DNA of 64,000 bases, taken from positions 45,055-109,054 of the forward strand of contig WGLN01000003.1 in NCBI GenBank assembly GCA_016125555.1, read 5' to 3'. Shown one piece after another: positions 20,189 through 29,679 of this stretch. Position 1 is the first letter of the stretch. Each line of letters starts with the position of its first letter. Made by a program: the position numbers and the translations under genes. Below the pieces are notes generated by a model. It was given only the letters and a program-made list of their open reading frames with translations, made no database searches and had not been told where the DNA came from. This stretch comes from Porphyrobacter sp. GTDB taxonomy: Bacteria; Pseudomonadota; Alphaproteobacteria; Sphingomonadales; Sphingomonadaceae.

Positions 20189-20652
20189 GGCAGGCGCTTG
20201 GCCTCGTAGCGCGTCCCGTCCTTGCGGGCATAGCCAGCTGCGTCGAACACCATGTCGATGTCGGGATATTCGCCGCTGTCCGCCGCATCGTCCCCGGCGC
20301 TGATCGCGACATAGACGCAGGGCGCATCCGACCGGTTGTGGAGGTGGTGTCCGTTCTCCTCGCCCGCCGGAAAGGCGAGCACGTCTCCGGGGCCGACCGG
20401 GGTTTCGCCCGCATCGTCGATCAGGACCGCGTGGCCGGAAATCATCACCACCAGTTCGTCTTCCTCGCGGTGCCAGTGGCGCTGCGAGGAAAAGGCCCCC
20501 GGTGCCAGCGTCACGTGGCTCGCGCCCATCCGCATCAGCCCCGCCACCGGTGCGAGGCGGCGATAATGGCGCCCTGCCACCGCGGCGTCGAAGGGCGGGG
20601 GATAGCCGGTCGCATTGGTCTGGGGGATCGCGTCAAGATCGAGCTTGGGCAT
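20185..20652 (-). CDS. Cupin domain-containing protein
   Basis: HWHREEDELVVMISGHAVLIDDAGETPVGPGDVLAFPAGEENGHHLHN. Confidence 0.93.
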   Translation of the reverse strand: MPKLDLDAIPQTNATGYPPPFDAAVAGRHYRRLAPVAGLMRMGASHVTLAPGAFSSQRHWHREEDELVVMISGHAVLIDDAGETPVGPGDVLAFPAGEENGHHLHNRSDAPCVYVAISAGDDAADSGEYPDIDMVFDAAGYARKDGTRYEAKRLP

Positions 20653-20682
20653 TCTCGGGAACTCCTGCTAGGCGGAGCAGCA

Positions 20683-21837
20683 ATGAGCGACGTTCTCGAC
20701 CTTGCCAAGCGCCTGATTGCCGCGCCCAGCGTGACGCCCGCCAGCGGCGCGGTCTTCGACGAACTGGAGGCGATGCTCGCCCCGCTCGGCTTCGCGGTGC
20801 ACCGCTTCACCCGCGGCGAGGGGCCGGAGGGGAGCGACGAGGCCCCGGTCGAGAACCTGCTGGCGATCCGCCAAGGCCCGGCGGGCTCGCGCCACTTCGC
20901 CTTCGCCGGCCACCTCGACGTGGTGCCGCCGGGGGAGGGGTGGGCGTCCGATCCCTTCGTGCCCGAGGTGCGCGGGGAGCTGCTCCACGGGCGCGGCGCG
21001 GTCGACATGAAGGGCGCGATCGCGGCAATGGTCGCCGCCGCCGCCGAGGTGCCGCAGGACGCCGGGACGATCAGCTTCCTCATCACCGGCGACGAGGAAG
21101 GCCCCGCGCTCCACGGCACCCGCGCGCTGATCGAGTGCATGGAGGCGGACGGAATCCGCCCCGACCTCTGCCTTGTCGGCGAGCCGACCTCGGTCCACCG
21201 CTTGGGCGACATGGTGAAGATCGGGCGGCGCGGATCGGTCAACATCTGGATCGAGGTCGAAGGGACGCAGGGCCACGTCGCCTATCCGCACCTTGCCGAC
21301 AATCCGCTGCCGAAGCTGGTGGCGATCCTTTCAGAACTCGGCGCGCTCACGCTCGACACCGGCACCGACTGGTTCCAGCCCTCCAATCTCGAGATCACCG
21401 ACATCAATGTCGGCAACCGCGCGCACAACGTCATCCCGGCCAAGGGCGAGGCGCGCATCTCGATCCGCTTCAACGACCTCCATTCCGGCCAGAGCCTGTC
21501 CGAACGCGTCTCAGCCATCGCCGAGAGGCACGGCGGCAGGGCGCGGCCCGTGATCTCGGGCGAGCCTTTCCTGACCGAGCCGGGGGCGTTCTCGGCGCTG
21601 GTCAGCGCGGCGGTCGCGGCCGAGACCGGCATCACGCCGGAGCTTTCCACCACCGGCGGCACTTCGGACGCGCGCTTCCTGCGCGCGGTCTGCCCTGTGA
21701 TCGAGTTCGGCCTCACCAACGCGACCATGCACAAGCGCGACGAGGCCGTGGCAATCCCCGATCTCGCCGTGCTCGCGCGCATCTATGCCCGCATCGCGCG
21801 CGCCGCGCTGGCGCTTGCAGAAAGGACCGTGTCTTGA
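20683..21837 (+). CDS. dapE: Succinyl-diaminopimelate desuccinylase
   Basis: FAGHLDVVPPGEGWASDPF, GRGAVDMKGAIAAMVAA, GDEEGPALHGTRALIE, STTGGTSDARFL. Confidence 0.95.
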   Translation: MSDVLDLAKRLIAAPSVTPASGAVFDELEAMLAPLGFAVHRFTRGEGPEGSDEAPVENLLAIRQGPAGSRHFAFAGHLDVVPPGEGWASDPFVPEVRGELLHGRGAVDMKGAIAAMVAAAAEVPQDAGTISFLITGDEEGPALHGTRALIECMEADGIRPDLCLVGEPTSVHRLGDMVKIGRRGSVNIWIEVEGTQGHVAYPHLADNPLPKLVAILSELGALTLDTGTDWFQPSNLEITDINVGNRAHNVIPAKGEARISIRFNDLHSGQSLSERVSAIAERHGGRARPVISGEPFLTEPGAFSALVSAAVAAETGITPELSTTGGTSDARFLRAVCPVIEFGLTNATMHKRDEAVAIPDLAVLARIYARIARAALALAERTVS

Positions 21838-23069
21838 GCTTCTGGTTCCGCATCCCCCTGTGGCAGCGCGTCATCGGCGCGCTGGTGCTCGGCATCCTGC
21901 TCGGCCGTCTCTGGGGGCCTGAGGCGGAGAGCATCAAGATCATCGGCGACGTGTTCATCGCCTTCATCAAGATGCTGGTCGTGCCGTTGATCTTCTTCAG
22001 CCTCGTCGCCGGCGTGGCGAGCATCGGCGACCTGAGGAAGCTCGGGAGCGTCGGCTGGCGGGCGATGCTGCTGTTCGTGGTGACCGGGCAGCTGGCGGTG
22101 TGGCTCGGCCTCGCGCTCGGCACGCTGATCGCGCCCGGCGTGGGCGTCGACACCACCGCGCTGACGATGGGCACGCCGCCGGCGCCAACCGAGACGAGCT
22201 GGCGCGACATGGTGCTCGGCATGATTCCGCAGAGCCCGGTCAAGGTGATGGCCGACGTCAACGTCCTGCCGCTGATCGTCTTCTCGCTGCTGATCGGGAT
22301 CGGCATCCTGATGGCCGAGAAGGAGGGCGAACCCGCGCTCAAGATCTTCGAGAGCGGCAGCGTGGTGATGCAGAAGGTCACCATGGTGGTGATGGAACTG
22401 ACCCCCTTCGGCGTCTTCGCGCTGATGGCCTGGGTCGCCGGCACGCTGGGCTTCGATGCGCTCGCGGCGCTCGGCAAGCTGGTGTTCCTGAACTATCTCG
22501 GCTGCCTGCTGATCATCGCCCTGATCTATGGCGGGATGCTCAAGCTGATTGCCAAGGTGCCCGTGGTGGGTTTCCTGCGCGGCATGATCGATGCCATTGC
22601 GGTCAGCTATTCCACGGCCAGCTCCAACGCGACCCTGCCGGTGACATTGCGCTGCGCCGAGCGCAATCTGGGCGTGTCGAACTCGGTGGCGAGCTTCATC
22701 ATCAGCCTCGGCGCGACGGTGAACATGAACGGCACCGCGATGTATCTCGGCCTCGCCACGCTGTTCGGCGCGCAGATTTTCGGCGTCGACCTGTCCTGGG
22801 GCGACTACGGGATGATCGCGCTGCTCGGGACGCTCGGCGCGGTGGGCGCGGCGGGGATTCCCGGAGCGGGGCTCATCATGATGGCGCTGGTGTTCAGCGC
22901 GGTCGACGTGCCGCTCGAGACGATCGCCTTCGTCGCGGGCGTCGACCGGATCATGGACATGATGCGCACCACCACCAACATCACCGGCGATGCGGCGGTG
23001 GCGGTGACCGTGGCGAGCCTGACCGGCGAACTCGACCGGGCCGAACTGATCAGCGCGGACGACGTGTGA
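21834..23069 (+). CDS. Dicarboxylate/amino acid:cation symporter
   Basis: TTG start overlapping the dapE stop; FIKMLVVPLIFFSLVAG, AVSYSTASSNATLPVTLRCAE, ATVNMNGTAMY, GIPGAGLIMMALVF, DRIMDMMRTTTNITGDA. Confidence 0.95.
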   Translation: MSFWFRIPLWQRVIGALVLGILLGRLWGPEAESIKIIGDVFIAFIKMLVVPLIFFSLVAGVASIGDLRKLGSVGWRAMLLFVVTGQLAVWLGLALGTLIAPGVGVDTTALTMGTPPAPTETSWRDMVLGMIPQSPVKVMADVNVLPLIVFSLLIGIGILMAEKEGEPALKIFESGSVVMQKVTMVVMELTPFGVFALMAWVAGTLGFDALAALGKLVFLNYLGCLLIIALIYGGMLKLIAKVPVVGFLRGMIDAIAVSYSTASSNATLPVTLRCAERNLGVSNSVASFIISLGATVNMNGTAMYLGLATLFGAQIFGVDLSWGDYGMIALLGTLGAVGAAGIPGAGLIMMALVFSAVDVPLETIAFVAGVDRIMDMMRTTTNITGDAAVAVTVASLTGELDRAELISADDV

Positions 23070-23087
23070 GGCTGCCCCGCGGCGCGG

Positions 23088-23501
23088 CTACTTCGCGTCG
23101 CGGATGTATTCCACCGGCACGAACTTGCCGAGGCCGCACCCCACGCCCCGCTCGGGCTGGCCTCCGGTGGTGCGCAGCACGTAGATGATGTCGGTGTTGC
23201 ACAGCCGGTCGGTCTGCGTGTTGTAGGTGAAGGCCCTTTCGAAGCCGAGGCCGGGGCATTCGGATGGCAGGACGCTGCGATAGATCTTGCCGCCGCGCAT
23301 CTCGAAATCGATGACCCGGTCGGACTGCACCCGGCTCTGCAGGATCGTGCTCCGGCTGATGCAGTTCTGCCCTTCGCCCAAGACCTTCACCGCGGGCGCA
23401 TCGGCGGCGGGATCGGTGGCTGCGGCTTGGCGTTCGACGGGGGCGCAGGCGATGGTGGCCGCGAGGCCGGCGAGCGCGAGCGGAAGGATAGGTCGGTGCA
23501 T
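23088..23501 (-). CDS. Hypothetical secreted protein
   Basis: MHRPILPLALAGLAATIACAPVERQ signal/lipobox-like; ISRSTILQSRVQSDRVIDFEMRGGKIYRSVLPSECPGL. Confidence 0.65.
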   Translation of the reverse strand: MHRPILPLALAGLAATIACAPVERQAAATDPAADAPAVKVLGEGQNCISRSTILQSRVQSDRVIDFEMRGGKIYRSVLPSECPGLGFERAFTYNTQTDRLCNTDIIYVLRTTGGQPERGVGCGLGKFVPVEYIRDAK

Positions 23502-23551
23502 CGTGGCGGCTCCTCTTCTTGGGGACAGCGCCGTGCCCGGACGGGCAGGCG

Positions 23552-24214
23552 TCATCCGCTCTGTTTGCCCCCGCCCGGCGCTTGTAGCACCTTTTTGCGA
23601 TAGCTGCACAGGTCAACCACCGGGCAGCGCCAGCATTCGGGCGTCCGCGCCTTGCAGACATAGCGGCCGTGGAGGATCAGCCAGTGGTGCGCGTGCAGGC
23701 GGAAGGGTTGGGGGACGCGCTTTTCCAGCTTCGCCTCGACCTGATCGGGGGTCTTGCCCTTGGCGAGCCCGGTGCGGTTGCCGACCCGGAAGATGTGGGT
23801 GTCGACCGCGAATGTCTCCTGCCCGAACCAGCAGTTGAGCACGACATTGGCGGTCTTGCGCCCGACGCCGGGCAGCCGCACGAGATCCTCGCGGGTGTCG
23901 GGCACCTCGCCGCCGTATTCGTCGACCAGCAGCCGGGAGAGGGCGATCACGTTCTTGGCCTTCGAGTTGAACAGGCCGATGGTCTTGATGTGCGCCTTCA
24001 GCCCCTCCTCGCCGAGGTCGAGCATCTCCTGCGGCGTCCTGATCTTGGCGAACAGCGCGCGGGTCGCCTTGTTGACCCCGACATCGGTCGCCTGCGCCGA
24101 AAGCGCCACGGCGACGACGAGCTGAAAGGCGTTGCCGTATTCCAGCTCGGTCTCGGGCGCGGGGTTTTCCTCCGCGAGACGGCGGAAGAACTCGAAGATC
24201 TGGTCCCTGGTCAT
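23552..24214 (-). CDS. nth: Endonuclease III
   Basis: LSAQATDVGVNKATRALF, LPGVGRKTANVVLNCWFGQETFAVDTHIFRVGNR, C-x6-C-x2-C-x5-C cluster CKARTPECWRCPVVDLC. Confidence 0.96.
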   Translation of the reverse strand: MTRDQIFEFFRRLAEENPAPETELEYGNAFQLVVAVALSAQATDVGVNKATRALFAKIRTPQEMLDLGEEGLKAHIKTIGLFNSKAKNVIALSRLLVDEYGGEVPDTREDLVRLPGVGRKTANVVLNCWFGQETFAVDTHIFRVGNRTGLAKGKTPDQVEAKLEKRVPQPFRLHAHHWLILHGRYVCKARTPECWRCPVVDLCSYRKKVLQAPGGGKQSG

Positions 24215-24224
24215 CGCTGCCGCG

Positions 24225-24959
24225 TCACAGCCCCAGCAGGTCGTTCATGGTGTAGCGCCCCGCGGGACGCCCGGCGAGCCACACGGCCGCCTTCACCGCC
24301 CCGCGCGCGAAGATCATCCGGCTCTCCGCCGAGTGCGAAAGCGTGAGGCGCTCCTCCGGTCCGGCGAAGATTACCGAATGCTCGCCCGCGACCGTGCCGC
24401 CGCGCAGGGTGGCAAAGCCGATCGCGCCTTCGGTGCGCGCGCCGGTCATCCCGTGCCGGCCGCTCTCCATGTTGGCGGCAAGATCGATCCCGCGCCCCTC
24501 GGCCGCCGCTTCGCCGAGCAGCTTCGCCGTGCCCGAGGGCGCATCGACCTTCATGCGGTGGTGCATTTCCAGCACCTCGATGTCCCAATCCGTCCCCAAT
24601 CGCGACGCCGCCTCGCGCACGAGATGGGCGAGCAGCGTCACGCCGAGCGAGAAGTTGCCCGATTGCAGCACCGGCACCGCGCGCGCCGCCGCGTCGAGCT
24701 GCGCGAAGTGCGTCTCGCCGAGTCCGGTCGTGCCGACCACGATCGGCTTGCCCGCCACCCGCGCTGCCTTGAGGTTGTGCTCGAGCGCGTCGGGCGCGGA
24801 AAAATCGACCAGAACGTCGCATTGCACCGCCAGCGGCCCGATATCACCCCCGGCATCGACGCCGACGCACAATTCGTGCCCGGCCTCGGCGATCGCGGTC
24901 TCGAGCGCCTGTCCCATCCGGCCCTTGTGTCCGATCACCCCGAATTTCAGCTGTGCCAT
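24225..24959 (-). CDS. dapB: 4-hydroxy-tetrahydrodipicolinate reductase
   Basis: FGVIGHKGRMGQALE, VDFSAPDALEHN, EVLEMHHRMKVDAPSGTA. Confidence 0.96.
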   Translation of the reverse strand: MAQLKFGVIGHKGRMGQALETAIAEAGHELCVGVDAGGDIGPLAVQCDVLVDFSAPDALEHNLKAARVAGKPIVVGTTGLGETHFAQLDAAARAVPVLQSGNFSLGVTLLAHLVREAASRLGTDWDIEVLEMHHRMKVDAPSGTAKLLGEAAAEGRGIDLAANMESGRHGMTGARTEGAIGFATLRGGTVAGEHSVIFAGPEERLTLSHSAESRMIFARGAVKAAVWLAGRPAGRYTMNDLLGL

Positions 24960-24993
24960 TGCCACGCCTCTTGCGAACATGCTTGATGGCCTC

Positions 24994-25704
24994 ATGGCAC
25001 AGGTCGAACGCATCGTCATCCTCACCGGCGCGGGGATTTCCGCCGAGAGCGGGATTGACACCTTCCGCGATGCAGGTGGGCTGTGGGAGCAGCACCGCGT
25101 CGAGGATGTCGCAACGCCAGAGGGTTTCGCGAGGAACCCCGATCTGGTGCTTGCCTTCTACGACATGCGCCGCGCCGCGCTGGCGGATGTGGCGCCCAAC
25201 CCTGCCCACCGCGCACTCGCACGTCTGGAGCGCGAGTTTCCCGGCGAGGTGCTGCTGGTGACGCAGAATGTCGACGATCTCCACGAACGCGGCGGCAGCG
25301 CAAACGTGCTGCACATGCACGGCGCGCTCAAGAGCGCGCTGTGCACGGCTTGCGAGACGCGCTCGCCGTGGCTCGAAAGCCTCGGCGCCCGCCCCCCGTG
25401 TCCGGTTTGCCAGGCGCCCAGCCTGCGGCCCGATGTCGTCTGGTTCGGCGAGATGCCCTACGAAATGGCGCGCATCTACCGCGCCCTGGAGAGCTGCGAC
25501 CTGTTCGTCAGCATCGGCACCAGCGGGGCGGTCTATCCCGCCGCGGGCTTCGTCGCCGAGGCACGCAGCAACGGCGCGCGGTGCCTCGAACTCAATCTCG
25601 AACCCAGCGAGGGTTCGCGCCTGTTCCACGAAACGCGTCTCGGCCCGGCCAGCGTGGTTGTGCCCGCTTGGGTCGAGGAAGTGCTCAGTCGGGCGGAAGA
25701 TTAG
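24994..25704 (+). CDS. cobB: NAD-dependent protein deacylase (Sir2 family)
   Basis: VILTGAGISAESGIDTFRDAGGLW, TQNVDDLHERGG, HMHGAL, C-x2-C...C-x2-C, RPDVVWFGEMP. Confidence 0.95.
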   Translation: MAQVERIVILTGAGISAESGIDTFRDAGGLWEQHRVEDVATPEGFARNPDLVLAFYDMRRAALADVAPNPAHRALARLEREFPGEVLLVTQNVDDLHERGGSANVLHMHGALKSALCTACETRSPWLESLGARPPCPVCQAPSLRPDVVWFGEMPYEMARIYRALESCDLFVSIGTSGAVYPAAGFVAEARSNGARCLELNLEPSEGSRLFHETRLGPASVVVPAWVEEVLSRAED

Positions 25705-25951
25705 GCGTCGGCGGGTTGGCGCCGCGCTGCTTGCTCCACGCCCGGCCGGATTCGCTCTCGACGTCCTCACTGGGCGTGGTCGGGCGCACGTCCTCCTTCC
25801 CGGCGGCGGCCTGCCTTCGTCCGCGCTCGGCCACCGCCGCGTCCTCGTGGCGGTCGCGGGCACGGCGGGTGCGCGCCAGCACCACGGCGCCGATGATCAG
25901 CACCGCGCCGATCGTGAACACGGCGAGGATCATGACGATGTCTTTGTCCAT
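25685..25951 (-). CDS. Small single-TM hypothetical protein
   Basis: MDKDIVMILAVFTIGAVLIIGAVVLARTRRARDR; one hydrophobic helix and a charged tail. Confidence 0.55.
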   Translation of the reverse strand: MDKDIVMILAVFTIGAVLIIGAVVLARTRRARDRHEDAAVAERGRRQAAAGKEDVRPTTPSEDVESESGRAWSKQRGANPPTPNLPPD

Positions 25952-26059
25952 CCCGGAGCTCCTTTGGCTGGGCCAAGTCGAGCACGGGCGCGCAGGGAAT
26001 GTTCCGCCGGTCAGCCGCTTACGGGCCGCGGCGTGGCCCGGGCGGGGCAGGCCGAGGGC

Positions 26060-26824
26060 TCAGCCGCAGGTCTTGCAGTGCGGGTCCTTGGCGATGCGGA
26101 TGCTGCGCAGACCCGGCGCGAGCCCGTCGAGCACGTGGAGCTTTCCCCAGCCCGGTTCGCCCAGCGCCGCGCTCCCGGCGAGCAGCACCTTCACCGCCTG
26201 CAGCGCAGCGAAGCTGCCCGTCCAGCCCGCCATCGCGCCGAGCATCCCATCCTCGGCGCAGGTGTCGCAGTCCTCGGCATCGAAAGCATCGCCGACGAAG
26301 CAGCGGTAGCAGGCCTCGCCCGGCAGGTGTCCCGCGAAGGCTCCGACCTGCCCCTGGAAGCGGCCCACCGCAGCCGAGAGCAGGGGAATGCCCGCCGCCA
26401 CGCAGGCGTCCGACACCGCGAGGCGGGTCGCGAAATTGTCGGTCCCGTCGAGCACCAGGTCGCACGTCCCGACCAGCCGGGCGGCGTTGTCCGCGGTGAT
26501 GCGCGCGTCGGACACCTCGACTTTCAGCGCGTCGTCGAAGTTGGCGAGCCAGCGCCGCGCGGAAACCGCCTTGCCGTGGCCGATGTCGCGGGTGGTGAAG
26601 ATCGTCTGCCGCTGCAGGTTCGAGACATCCACCAGGTCGTCGTCGACAAGGGTGAGGCTGCCGATCCCGCTGGCGGCGAGGTATTGCAGCGCGGGGCTGC
26701 CGATTCCGCCGAGCCCGATCACCGCGACATGGCTCTGCGCGAGCCGCACCTGCCCCGCGCCGCCCACCTCGGGCAGGACGATATGGCGCGCGAAGCGTTC
26801 GAGCCTTGCCGGCGAGAGGCTCAC
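26060..26824 (-). CDS. HesA/MoeB/ThiF family adenylyltransferase
   Basis: GTG start; RFARHIVLPEVGGAGQVRLAQSHVAVIGLGGIGSPALQYLAASGIG, DLVLDGTDNFATR, CYRC...CDTC. Confidence 0.94.
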   Translation of the reverse strand: MSLSPARLERFARHIVLPEVGGAGQVRLAQSHVAVIGLGGIGSPALQYLAASGIGSLTLVDDDLVDVSNLQRQTIFTTRDIGHGKAVSARRWLANFDDALKVEVSDARITADNAARLVGTCDLVLDGTDNFATRLAVSDACVAAGIPLLSAAVGRFQGQVGAFAGHLPGEACYRCFVGDAFDAEDCDTCAEDGMLGAMAGWTGSFAALQAVKVLLAGSAALGEPGWGKLHVLDGLAPGLRSIRIAKDPHCKTCG

Positions 26825-27243
26825 CGCGGCGGTTCCTCGGGCGCTCGGCGCTCCTGCTTGAAGGCGCCGATGCCGTGCCACCACAGGAAGGCGATCACCG
26901 CCCCTTTCACCGGCTGGAGCGTTACCAGCAGCAACACGACCGCTACCGGCAGGATGATCGCCAGCGTCGCCCAGGCCGACATCCCGCCGGAGATCATCGC
27001 GATCACCACCGGTGCGAGCAGGTGGCCGACCACGAAGATGCCGATATAGGCGGGAAAGTCGTCGGCCTGCTGGACCGACCAGTCCTGCCGGCAATGCGCG
27101 CAGCGCTCGACGGGCTTCAGCCATTTGCGGAACAGCGGCGCGGCGCCGCAGCGCGGGCAGGTGCCCCGCGCACCGCGCAGCAAGGCGGCGATCCACCCGG
27201 CGGGCAGGTCGACAAGCTCGGGGGAAAGGCGTTGGTGGGGCAT
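26821..27243 (-). CDS. DUF983 domain-containing membrane protein
   Basis: RGARGTCPRCGAAPLFRKWLKPVERCAHCRQDW plus two hydrophobic helices. Confidence 0.88.
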   Translation of the reverse strand: MPHQRLSPELVDLPAGWIAALLRGARGTCPRCGAAPLFRKWLKPVERCAHCRQDWSVQQADDFPAYIGIFVVGHLLAPVVIAMISGGMSAWATLAIILPVAVVLLLVTLQPVKGAVIAFLWWHGIGAFKQERRAPEEPPR

Positions 27244-27259
27244 GGAAAGGCTGTTTACA

Positions 27260-27303
27260 GCCTGTGCACCGCCTGTCGACAGGCCTGTGGAGGGGCCTGT
27301 CGA
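27260..27303. repeat. Iteron-like array of four GCCTGT units at 11/12-bp spacing
   Basis: GCCTGT at 27260, 27271, 27283, 27295; includes palindrome CCTGTCGACAGG. Confidence 0.7.
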
Positions 27304-27341
27304 AACTGCGGTGCAAAGCTTGTGCGGATGATGTGCGGATT

Positions 27342-28745
27342 TCAGCTTTCGAGCTGGCGCAGCAGGCTCCTCACGTCGCCGTCCATGTCGGCATCGCGCT
27401 GGCGCAGGTCCTCGATCAGCCGCACGGCGTGGATCACCGTCGAGTGGTCGCGCCCGCCGAACTTGCGCCCGATCTCGGGATAGCTGCGCGGGGTCAGCAC
27501 CTTGGAGAGATACATCGCCACCTGCCGCGGGCGCACCACCGCACGGGCGCGGCGCTTGGAGCTCATTTCCGCCCGGTCGATCCGGTAGAAGTGGCACACG
27601 GTGCGCTGGATTTCGTCAATCGTGATCCGTCGGCGGTTGGCCGAGAGGATGTCGGTCAGCTGCTCCTCGGCGAGCTGGAGCGAAACCTCCTGGCCCGTGA
27701 GCTGGGCATAGGCGATCAGCTTGTTGAGGCCGCCGACCAGCTCGCGCACGTTGCGGGTGATGGTGCGGGCGAGAAAATCGACCACGTCTTCAGGCACGCC
27801 GAGCGGCGCGAAGCGGGCAAGCTTGGAGACGAGGATCTTCTTGCGCAGCTCGATGTCGGCGGGCTGGATGTCGGCCACGAGGCCCATCGAGAGGCGCGAA
27901 AGAAGACGCGGCTCGACGCCGTCCAATGCCTGCGGGGCACGGTCGGCGGCGAAGACCAACCGCTTGCCCTCGGCCAGCAGCGCGTCGATCGTGTAGAGCA
28001 GTTCTTCCTGCGCGCTCGCCTTGCCGATGATGAACTGGATGTCGTCCACCAGCAGCAGGTCGAAGCTGCGCAGCCGTGCCTTGAACTCGATGGTCTGGCT
28101 GGCCTTCAGCGCCTGCACGAATTCGACCATGAAGCGTTCTGCCGAGCAGTAGAAGATCCGCGCGCGCGGGTGGGCGTTGAGATAGCCGTGGCCGATCGCG
28201 TGGAGCAGGTGGGTCTTGCCCTGGCCGGTCGCCGCCTTGAGGTAGAGCGGCGAGAATTGCGGCGCCTCGAGCGCGGCCATGCGCTGCGCGGCGTTGCAGG
28301 CGAGGATGTTGGCCTCGCCGGTGACGAAGGCCGCGAAGGTCAGCGAGGGGTCGAGCCCCACCGAGGAGGTGAAGCCCGCATCCGACAGCGTGCCCGCGGC
28401 GACCGCGATCGCGCTCGCGCCGTCATTGGCGGGGCGGCGGCCGTCGTCGATCCGCAAGTCGGGCAGCTGGCGGCGGCCCGGGTGCACCATGATGTTGACC
28501 ATGCGCACTTCGCTGCGCGCGATCTTCCATGCCAGTTGCAGCCGGTCGTGGAAGCGGTCGCGCACCCAGTTGGCCGAAAACTCGGTCGGCAGGTAGAGGT
28601 CGAGCGTGCCGTTGTCGCGGTTGAGGCTGCCGAGCTGGATCGGCTTGATCCACTGGCTGTGCAACTGGTGGCCGAGGTCCTTGCGCAGGCCCTGGCTGAT
28701 ATCCGCCCAATCCGCGGCCAAATTCACGGCTTCGGAATCTTCCAT
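27342..28745 (-). CDS. dnaA: Chromosomal replication initiator protein DnaA
   Basis: LKAATGQGKTHLLHAIGHGY, DLLLVDDIQFI, C-terminal RPRQVAMYLSKVLTPRSYPEIGRKFGGRDHSTVIHAVR; alternative start at 28799. Confidence 0.97.
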   Translation of the reverse strand: MEDSEAVNLAADWADISQGLRKDLGHQLHSQWIKPIQLGSLNRDNGTLDLYLPTEFSANWVRDRFHDRLQLAWKIARSEVRMVNIMVHPGRRQLPDLRIDDGRRPANDGASAIAVAAGTLSDAGFTSSVGLDPSLTFAAFVTGEANILACNAAQRMAALEAPQFSPLYLKAATGQGKTHLLHAIGHGYLNAHPRARIFYCSAERFMVEFVQALKASQTIEFKARLRSFDLLLVDDIQFIIGKASAQEELLYTIDALLAEGKRLVFAADRAPQALDGVEPRLLSRLSMGLVADIQPADIELRKKILVSKLARFAPLGVPEDVVDFLARTITRNVRELVGGLNKLIAYAQLTGQEVSLQLAEEQLTDILSANRRRITIDEIQRTVCHFYRIDRAEMSSKRRARAVVRPRQVAMYLSKVLTPRSYPEIGRKFGGRDHSTVIHAVRLIEDLRQRDADMDGDVRSLLRQLES

Positions 28746-29156
28746 CAAATCGTCATCCGCAGGGCGGCGCGTGGTCCGCGCCTTGTCGATCCTGTGCACA
28801 AGCTCATCCCCAATCTGCCCGGACCTGCGAAGCCGTGATCCGCAAGCCCATTCTTGTTGTCGCCACAGGTAAAGACCGTCCCGTCTGCAAGACGCACGTC
28901 TCGCAGAGCCCCCCTGTCGACCGGTTTGTAGAACCCAGGCTGTCCCGCCCCGGGTGAGACGCGAATTAAGAACGCAACGCGGCTTTGCGCAAGCGGTCTG
29001 TTTTAAAAAAAGTGAAATATTCCTGTTGACTCGGTGCTAAGCCGCAGACTTGCGTTCATGTCATTGTTTTCTTTGACATACTACACCGGGAGAGGTGCGA
29101 ATCGCGGAGAATCCTGACATTTGCCGCGCTTGCACAGGTCGCATTTGTCGCAAATG

Positions 29157-29184
29157 AAAAAGGCCGCGCCCACACGGCGCGGCC
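29157..29184 (-). terminator. Intrinsic terminator downstream of rpsT
   Basis: GGCCGCGCC-CACAC-GGCGCGGCC perfect 9-bp stem with TTTTT on the minus strand. Confidence 0.8.
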
Positions 29185-29258
29185 TCTTGCCGATTCCTAA
29201 CCTGTGACAACCCGTGAATCCCCCCCTTGGGGAAGCTACGGATCGGCCGAAGCGCGAA

Positions 29259-29519
29259 TCAGAGCGCGGCGACTCGGCGGGTGAGGCGCGAAAGCTTGCG
29301 CGCCACGGTGTTCTTGTGGAGCACGCCGCGGGCGACGCCGCGGGCCATTTCCGGCTGGGCCTGCTTGAGCGCGGCGGCAGCCGCTTCCTTGTCGCCGGCT
29401 TCACAGGCCAGTTCGACCTTCTTCACGAAGCTGCGGATGCGGCTGATGCGCGAATGATTGATCTCGGCGCGGCGCTCGTTGCGGCGGATGCGCTTCTTGG
29501 CTTGCGGCGTATTGGCCAT
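29259..29519 (-). CDS. rpsT: 30S ribosomal protein S20
   Basis: [36 protein letters not shown]. Confidence 0.97.
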   Translation of the reverse strand: MANTPQAKKRIRRNERRAEINHSRISRIRSFVKKVELACEAGDKEAAAAALKQAQPEMARGVARGVLHKNTVARKLSRLTRRVAAL

Positions 29520-29679
29520 GTGTCTCGTCTGTCTCGCGTTTGCTTTGGCCGCGGCAAGCGACCGGGAAAAGGCTGTCGGGTTGCTCGAAAAGGGGCGAAC
29601 AGGCCAAGAGCCCGACCGCCGGAAAGCGGCGCACATAGTCGGAAGTCCCCCGCAGGTCAACGATTCCCTTGGGGCGGGG

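Noticed and set aside
27012-28838. 608-aa plus-strand ORF opposite dnaA
   Set aside because: Shadow frame over dnaA
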